In this document: piece by piece, positions 6,040 to 6,881 of the stretch | Layout of the letters: each line of letters begins with the position of its first letter | How positions within the stretch are numbered: the stretch's first letter is position 1 | DNA from: an archaeon | Lineage (GTDB): Archaea > Hydrothermarchaeota > Hydrothermarchaeia > Hydrothermarchaeales > JALUUU01 | DNA length: 6,881 bases | Reading direction: 5' to 3' | NCBI GenBank assembly: GCA_027021185.1 | Contig: JALUUU010000216.1 | Location: 1 to 6,881, forward strand | Notes under the pieces: generated by a model | Seen by the model: the letters and a program-made list of their open reading frames with translations, nothing else | Told to the model about the DNA's origin: nothing | The model's database searches: none | Position numbers and translations under genes: made by a program

Positions 6040-6822
6040 ATGCTCTTCGAAAAGATCGATGAAAAAGACGTTACACGAGCCATAGTATCGGGATTCGCCA
6101 AGGAACTGGAGGAGTACGCCGAGAGCGACGTGATAATCGTGGGCGGCGGACCCGCCGGGCTGATGGCGGGCAGAACCCTGGCCAGAGAGGGGGTTAAGAC
6201 CCTCATAGTTGAGAGAAACAACTACCTCGGAGGAGGGTTCTGGATAGGCGGATACCTGATGAACAAGGTGACCATCAGAGCCCCCGCCCAAAAACTATTA
6301 GACGAGATAGGGGTTCCCTACAAGGAGTTCAGGAAAGGCCTCTACGTGGCGGACGGGCCTCATGCCTGCTCCAAACTGATAGGTGCTGCCTGCGACGCAG
6401 GAGTGAAAATCCTGAACATGACCAAAGTGGACGACGTTGTCCTCCGAGAGGGGAGCAGAGTTGCCGGGGTCGTGATTAACTGGACACCCATATCCGCTCT
6501 CCCCCGGGAGATAACATGCGTAGACCCTGTTTCCCTGGAGGCAGGGGTGGTCATAGACGGCACCGGGCACGACGCGGAAGTGGTCGCCGCCCTAGAGAGG
6601 AGGGGCATCCTCAAGACCAAGGGCTTCGGGGCCATGTGGGTGGAGCGCAGCGAGGACGCCGTCGTCGACCATACTGGAGAGGTTCATCCCGGGCTGATAG
6701 TTATGGGGATGGCTGTCTCAACAGTTTACGGACTCCCCAGGATGGGCCCGACCTTCGGGGCTATGCTCCTCTCCGGTAAACGCGCCGCAGAGGTCGCCAT
6801 AGACATCCTGAAAAATAAGTAG
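6040..6822 (+). CDS. thi4: Thi4-type thiazole synthase, active-site cysteine form
   Basis: Thi4 makes the thiazole moiety of thiamine as the ADP-linked precursor, from NAD (yeast) or a ribose-1,5-bisphosphate route (methanogens) plus glycine and sulfur, with iron. The 260-residue protein starts with a short helical segment, then a Rossmann dinucleotide-binding motif VIIVGGGPAG (31-40) and acidic E58 at the end of strand 2. Next come YLGGGFWIGG (62-71), GPHACSKL (106-113), NWTPI (147-151), ITCVDPVSLE (158-167), DGTGHDA (173-179) and GMAVSTVYGLPRMGP (223-237). C160, directly before VDP, aligns from memory with the sulfur-donor cysteine of yeast Thi4 (C205); the methanogen enzyme has histidine there. 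This predicts single-turnover donation of sulfur from the enzyme's own cysteine. The gene is the second of the operon, one base after thiE, with a strong ribosome-binding site. Confidence 0.95.
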   Translation: MLFEKIDEKDVTRAIVSGFAKELEEYAESDVIIVGGGPAGLMAGRTLAREGVKTLIVERNNYLGGGFWIGGYLMNKVTIRAPAQKLLDEIGVPYKEFRKGLYVADGPHACSKLIGAACDAGVKILNMTKVDDVVLREGSRVAGVVINWTPISALPREITCVDPVSLEAGVVIDGTGHDAEVVAALERRGILKTKGFGAMWVERSEDAVVDHTGEVHPGLIVMGMAVSTVYGLPRMGPTFGAMLLSGKRAAEVAIDILKNK

Positions 6823-6838
6823 ATACGCCTAGCCCCAT

Positions 6839-6878
6839 ATCCTGAGCCAGGAGGGCTCATGGATCCCCCCCTTTTTTT
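6839..6878 (+). terminator. Hairpin plus T-run terminator after thi4
   Basis: ATCCTGAGCC (6839-6848) pairs with GGCTCA-T-GGAT (6854-6864), around the loop AGGAG and with one bulged T. It is followed by seven C and then seven T (6872-6878). It lies 16 nt after the thi4 stop. The T run alone could end an archaeal transcript; the hairpin strengthens the case. Confidence 0.65.
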
Positions 6879-6881
6879 ATT

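Overview
The window looks archaeal. It encodes a class I (archaeal-type) CCA-adding enzyme, an archaeal MutS-like ATPase with an N-terminal helix-hairpin-helix, a stand-alone Lrp/AsnC effector domain and a Thi4-type thiazole synthase. Starts appear leaderless or carry a strong GGAGG site. Arginine is written mostly AGG/AGA and isoleucine often ATA, a bias common in thermophilic archaea. The DNA is moderately GC-rich and nearly gapless, and I see no mobile element, CRISPR array or RNA gene. I cannot name the lineage.

Layout. The left half (1-3668) is a minus-strand operon read right to left: cca, then the MutS-like gene, then a DUF362-family gene cut by the window edge, with spacers of about 25-27 nt. 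A 67-bp divergent promoter region (3669-3735) separates it from a plus-strand pair. That pair is a 78-residue Lrp/AsnC RAM-domain protein and a 300-residue nucleotidyltransferase-fold protein, joined by a TAATG stop/start overlap. The nucleotidyltransferase gene converges on thpR (minus strand), and their stop codons overlap by 4 bp. thpR diverges, across only 34 bp, from a plus-strand thiamine operon: thiE, then thi4 one base later, then a probable hairpin/T-run terminator.

How the genes relate. cca and thpR both act on RNA ends and are neighbours in some archaea, as I recall in Pyrococcus. Here they keep the same strand and order but are separated by the opposite-strand RAM/nucleotidyltransferase pair, as if that pair had been inserted between them. 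The starts of both cca and thpR are immediately preceded by nearly the same palindromic element (GTTAAAC..GTTAACTTTA, differing only by a 3-nt insertion), which suggests shared control or a duplicated promoter. thiE and thi4 cooperate in thiamine phosphate synthesis. Thi4 has a cysteine (C160) where methanogen enzymes have histidine, so it is probably a single-turnover sulfur donor.

The best candidate for something undescribed is the coupled RAM-domain/nucleotidyltransferase pair, together with the palindrome that borders it.
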